DNA of 64,000 bases from Gammaproteobacteria bacterium (GTDB lineage: Bacteria > Pseudomonadota > Gammaproteobacteria > Nitrosococcales > Methylophagaceae), in NCBI GenBank assembly GCA_029248745.1, contig JAQWIT010000003.1:310001-374000 (forward strand), written 5' to 3'. The notes beneath the pieces are model-generated. The model saw only the letters and a list, made by a program, of their open reading frames with translations. It ran no database searches and had not been told where the DNA came from. Of this stretch, positions 61,303 through 64,000 are shown piece after piece. The position numbers and the translations under genes were made by a program. Numbering within the stretch: the stretch's first letter is position 1; each line of letters begins with the position of its first letter.

Positions 61303-61926
61303 TTAAAGCTCAATGCCTTTTTGAGCTTGGATACCAGCCCTAAAAGCATGCTTAACGTCTTCGATACGACTCACAGTATCACCAGCTTCAATAATGGCAT
61401 CTGGTGCACCCCGGCCAGTAATGATCACATGCTGCATGGCGGGGCGTTGAGCAATATCATTTAATATACTGTCTGTCTCTAAATAACCCATTTTGAGTAC
61501 AATATTAAGTTCATCGAGTAAAACCATATCAATAGAAGGGTCCTGTAAGAGTTTTTGGCAAACGGACCAACCGGCTTTAGCCGAAGCAATATCTTGCTCT
61601 AAATTTTGCGTGTCCCAAGTAAAGCCGTCGCCCATAATATGGTAATCGACCTCATCAGGAAACCGTCTAAAAAAGGCTTCTTCACCGGTGCTAAAAGCAC
61701 CTTTGATAAATTGGATAATACCGACTTTCATATTATGGCCCAGTGCTCGCGCAACCATGCCAAAGCCAGAAGAACTTTTCCCCTTACCATTACCAGTAAT
61801 AACAAGTAAGAGTCCTTTATCTTTGTTAGCTTTTTGAACCTGTTTATCTACAACGTCTTTTTGACGCTGCATTCTCTTTTTGTGACGTTCAGGTCTATTG
61901 TTGACCATAGTATTATCCATTAGAAA
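61303..61926 (-). CDS. cobO: Cob(I)yrinic acid a,c-diamide adenosyltransferase (CobO/BtuR type)
   Basis: LLLVITGNGKGKSSSGFGMVARALGHNMKVGIIQFIKG; start near MDNTMVNN preferred over the 61974 start. Confidence 0.93.
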   Translation of the reverse strand, partial: FLMDNTMVNNRPERHKKRMQRQKDVVDKQVQKANKDKGLLLVITGNGKGKSSSGFGMVARALGHNMKVGIIQFIKGAFSTGEEAFFRRFPDEVDYHIMGDGFTWDTQNLEQDIASAKAGWSVCQKLLQDPSIDMVLLDELNIVLKMGYLETDSILNDIAQRPAMQHVIITGRGAPDAIIEAGDTVSRIEDVKHAFRAGIQAQKGIEL

Positions 61927-62006
61927 AGAAAGGTTATTAAAGAATGGACACCTTCTGCTCCAGAAAGTGTCCATTTGGCTGATAATTAAATCTGTGAAGA
62001 GAGCGT

Positions 62007-63848
62007 TTACATGTGTGGCCGGTAATGTAATGACATCAAGAAGTTAGCGCCGTCGGTATTGTAACCAGAGACTTCTTCATATTCTTGGTTGAAGAGGTTT
62101 GCTATTTTTAATTGTAAGTGTAAGTTTCTAATAACCTTATAATTTCCGACTAAATCTACAGTTGTATAGGGCGCTAATCGTCGACTATTCGCTGAGTCAT
62201 CGAACCGTCGGCCGACAGTATAAATTTTAGTAGCAAGAGAATAACAGCCAAATGACTTATAGCCATTTAACGTAAAGGAGTGTTCAGCACGTCTGGCTAA
62301 AACATTGCCTTCATTAGTAACTGATGAGCGGTTTTCTGGTTCAGCAAGTGTTAGTTGACTATCAAACTCGATACCAACTATTTGTTTTTGAGCTGTAAAC
62401 TCAACGCCTCTGATACGTGCTTTCGAAATATTTTGTGGGATAAAAAAGCTATCAAGAGAGATAAAATCATTAATGTGAGTTTGGTAGATGGCTAAAGACC
62501 AATTGGTATTAAAGTGTGAGCCGGATAACCCAATCTCGTAACTTTTAGATTCTTCTGGCTCTAAATTTGGGTTAGCACCAAATGGTGAATATAAGTCAAC
62601 AAAAGAGGGTGCAGTGTAGGCCGTACCATAAGAAACGTATGCTCTTAGAGCATTTGAAACTTGATGGCCAAAGGCAACATTACCAGTTGTATGATGCCCA
62701 AATTGGTCATTATCATCAACACGTAGTGCTATACGGTAATCACTATTGCCAAATTGGCCTACTAATTGGCTAAAATAGGCCCTGTTATTAGATTCGTCTT
62801 CATTAAAATCATTCGTCGTATCAATTTTGTCATTTTCAAAATCAAAACCAAGACTCAACAAGGTGCCAGCATCAAGTTTAAAATCATTTTGTAAGCTAAA
62901 GTAGTTTTTTTCGTTATCAGTAAAGTTAACGTCAACACCATCTTTATTATTTTCAGACTCTACTTTCCCTTGGCTAAGTGAACTAGTGATAGACCAACTA
63001 GGAGTAATTTCGCTATCCAAACGCATGCCGAGAGTATGTTGCAAAAAATCAGTCTGATTACCTACAAAAATCGAACCATCAAATTCAGTTTCACCTTCGC
63101 TGTATAGATTAAAAATCTCAATATTGGTCCGTTCGGTAAATTGATGGCCAATATGTACTGATAGGTTCCGGTTTTGGTATGCATCATTATCAGGTTCATT
63201 GGTAAAGCAGCCAATAAAAAGCCTGCCACTCCGGCCATCACAGCTGTTAAAGCCATCACTTTCTTTATAGCCTGCACCTACATTAAACCAAGTATTGTTG
63301 TTACCACCTGAAATTGAGAAATTGGCGAGTTTAGTGCTGTGCGTGCCATAGCCAATAGAAAAGTGAGGGGTTAATGAATTGCTTTTAGCTTGTTTTGTGA
63401 AAATTTGAATAGTACCCCCAATTGATTCTGATCCATAAAGGCTAGATTGTGGACCACGTAAGAGTTCAATCCTTTCAATATGCTCTAGTGGAATATGTTC
63501 AAGCTGAGGAGCTCCAAACTCACTTGTAGCGAGTTTAATGCCATTGAGTAAGATTTGAGTATGATTAGAATCAGTGCCACGAATAAAAAGGGAGGTTAAT
63601 TTTCCAGTACCTCCTGTATTAGCTATATCCACCCCAGGTAATGACGATATAGCTTCTGTAAGCGTTTGATAGTTGAAACGTTCAATATCTCGTCGAGTAA
63701 CGACTGAAACAGATGACAGTAAGCGAGCAGCAGGAATATCTGTCCTATGAGCTGAGACAATCATTGTGTCGAGTTGAGTTTCGTTAGCGGAAACTGGCGT
63801 CGACATAAGTATGGGTAGTAGTGATAAAGCAATAAAGCGGGATGACAT
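62007..63848 (-). CDS. btuB: TonB-dependent vitamin B12 receptor BtuB
   Basis: LDTMIVSAHRTDIPAARLLSSVSVVTRRDIE TonB-box/plug; C-terminal NLFNQEYEEVSGYNTDGANFLMSLHYRP; upstream cobalamin element. Confidence 0.93.
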   Translation of the reverse strand: MSSRFIALSLLPILMSTPVSANETQLDTMIVSAHRTDIPAARLLSSVSVVTRRDIERFNYQTLTEAISSLPGVDIANTGGTGKLTSLFIRGTDSNHTQILLNGIKLATSEFGAPQLEHIPLEHIERIELLRGPQSSLYGSESIGGTIQIFTKQAKSNSLTPHFSIGYGTHSTKLANFSISGGNNNTWFNVGAGYKESDGFNSCDGRSGRLFIGCFTNEPDNDAYQNRNLSVHIGHQFTERTNIEIFNLYSEGETEFDGSIFVGNQTDFLQHTLGMRLDSEITPSWSITSSLSQGKVESENNKDGVDVNFTDNEKNYFSLQNDFKLDAGTLLSLGFDFENDKIDTTNDFNEDESNNRAYFSQLVGQFGNSDYRIALRVDDNDQFGHHTTGNVAFGHQVSNALRAYVSYGTAYTAPSFVDLYSPFGANPNLEPEESKSYEIGLSGSHFNTNWSLAIYQTHINDFISLDSFFIPQNISKARIRGVEFTAQKQIVGIEFDSQLTLAEPENRSSVTNEGNVLARRAEHSFTLNGYKSFGCYSLATKIYTVGRRFDDSANSRRLAPYTTVDLVGNYKVIRNLHLQLKIANLFNQEYEEVSGYNTDGANFLMSLHYRPHM

Positions 63849-63904
63849 AGTGTTGAGCCCCTAGTTTTGACTTGTTATTTGTAACAAGTAATTTCAATTA
63901 ACCA

Positions 63905-64000
63905 AGACACAGCACAAGGAAGGCACCAGATAGACTGATTCCTATTACCCAGAGTTCGCCCGCCGCGAATTGGTCGCATTCACACCAGGCCGGTCTCCGG
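63905..64000 (-). ncRNA. 3' part of a cobalamin riboswitch upstream of btuB (truncated by window end)
   Basis: Minus strand begins CCGGAGACCGGCCTGG (B12-box-like), followed by GCGGCGGGCGAACTCTGGGTAATAGG. Confidence 0.7.

Noticed and set aside
1-64000. CRISPR arrays, prophage, integron or defence islands
   Set aside because: No regularly spaced repeats, cas-like, phage structural, integrase or restriction genes were seen on either strand.

Overview
This looks like a chromosomal window from a gammaproteobacterium, possibly of the Methylophaga/Cycloclasticus (Piscirickettsiaceae) type. The genus is an inference from gene content only. Most of it is housekeeping operons: nrdR-ribD-ribE-ribBA/BX-lpxB-rnhB-pcnB-folK-dgk-panBCD; rpoE-rseABC-degP; lepA-lepB-rnc-era-recO-pdxJ-acpS-cysM; rlmD; ppsA; queA-trmJ-cysE-iscR-iscA-bioA; proS-fum; hppA; ppa; serB; grxD-clpS-clpA; cobO-btuB. 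There is one tRNA-Leu(CAA). I saw no phage, IS element, CRISPR array or toxin-antitoxin cassette. The most notable non-routine signals are: (1) about ten decaying or truncated genes, including pilU-type ATPases, an aldo/keto reductase, ygfX, a DUF4845 gene, TauE, an acyltransferase and a VPxPA-CTERM protein; (2) a likely cyclic-di-GMP-I riboswitch ahead of the CTERM gene; (3) an orphan encapsulated-ferritin (EncFtn)-type protein with no adjacent encapsulin; (4) start-codon-proximal promoters (three with extended -10) predicting leaderless mRNAs for pcnB, lepA, queA and bioA; (5) a Pho-box-like site upstream of a dead acyltransferase; (6) a structured AT-rich convergent intergenic region with a perfect DnaA box; (7) a cobalamin riboswitch tail at the right edge. 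No search or folding program was run; all family calls are from reading the translations.
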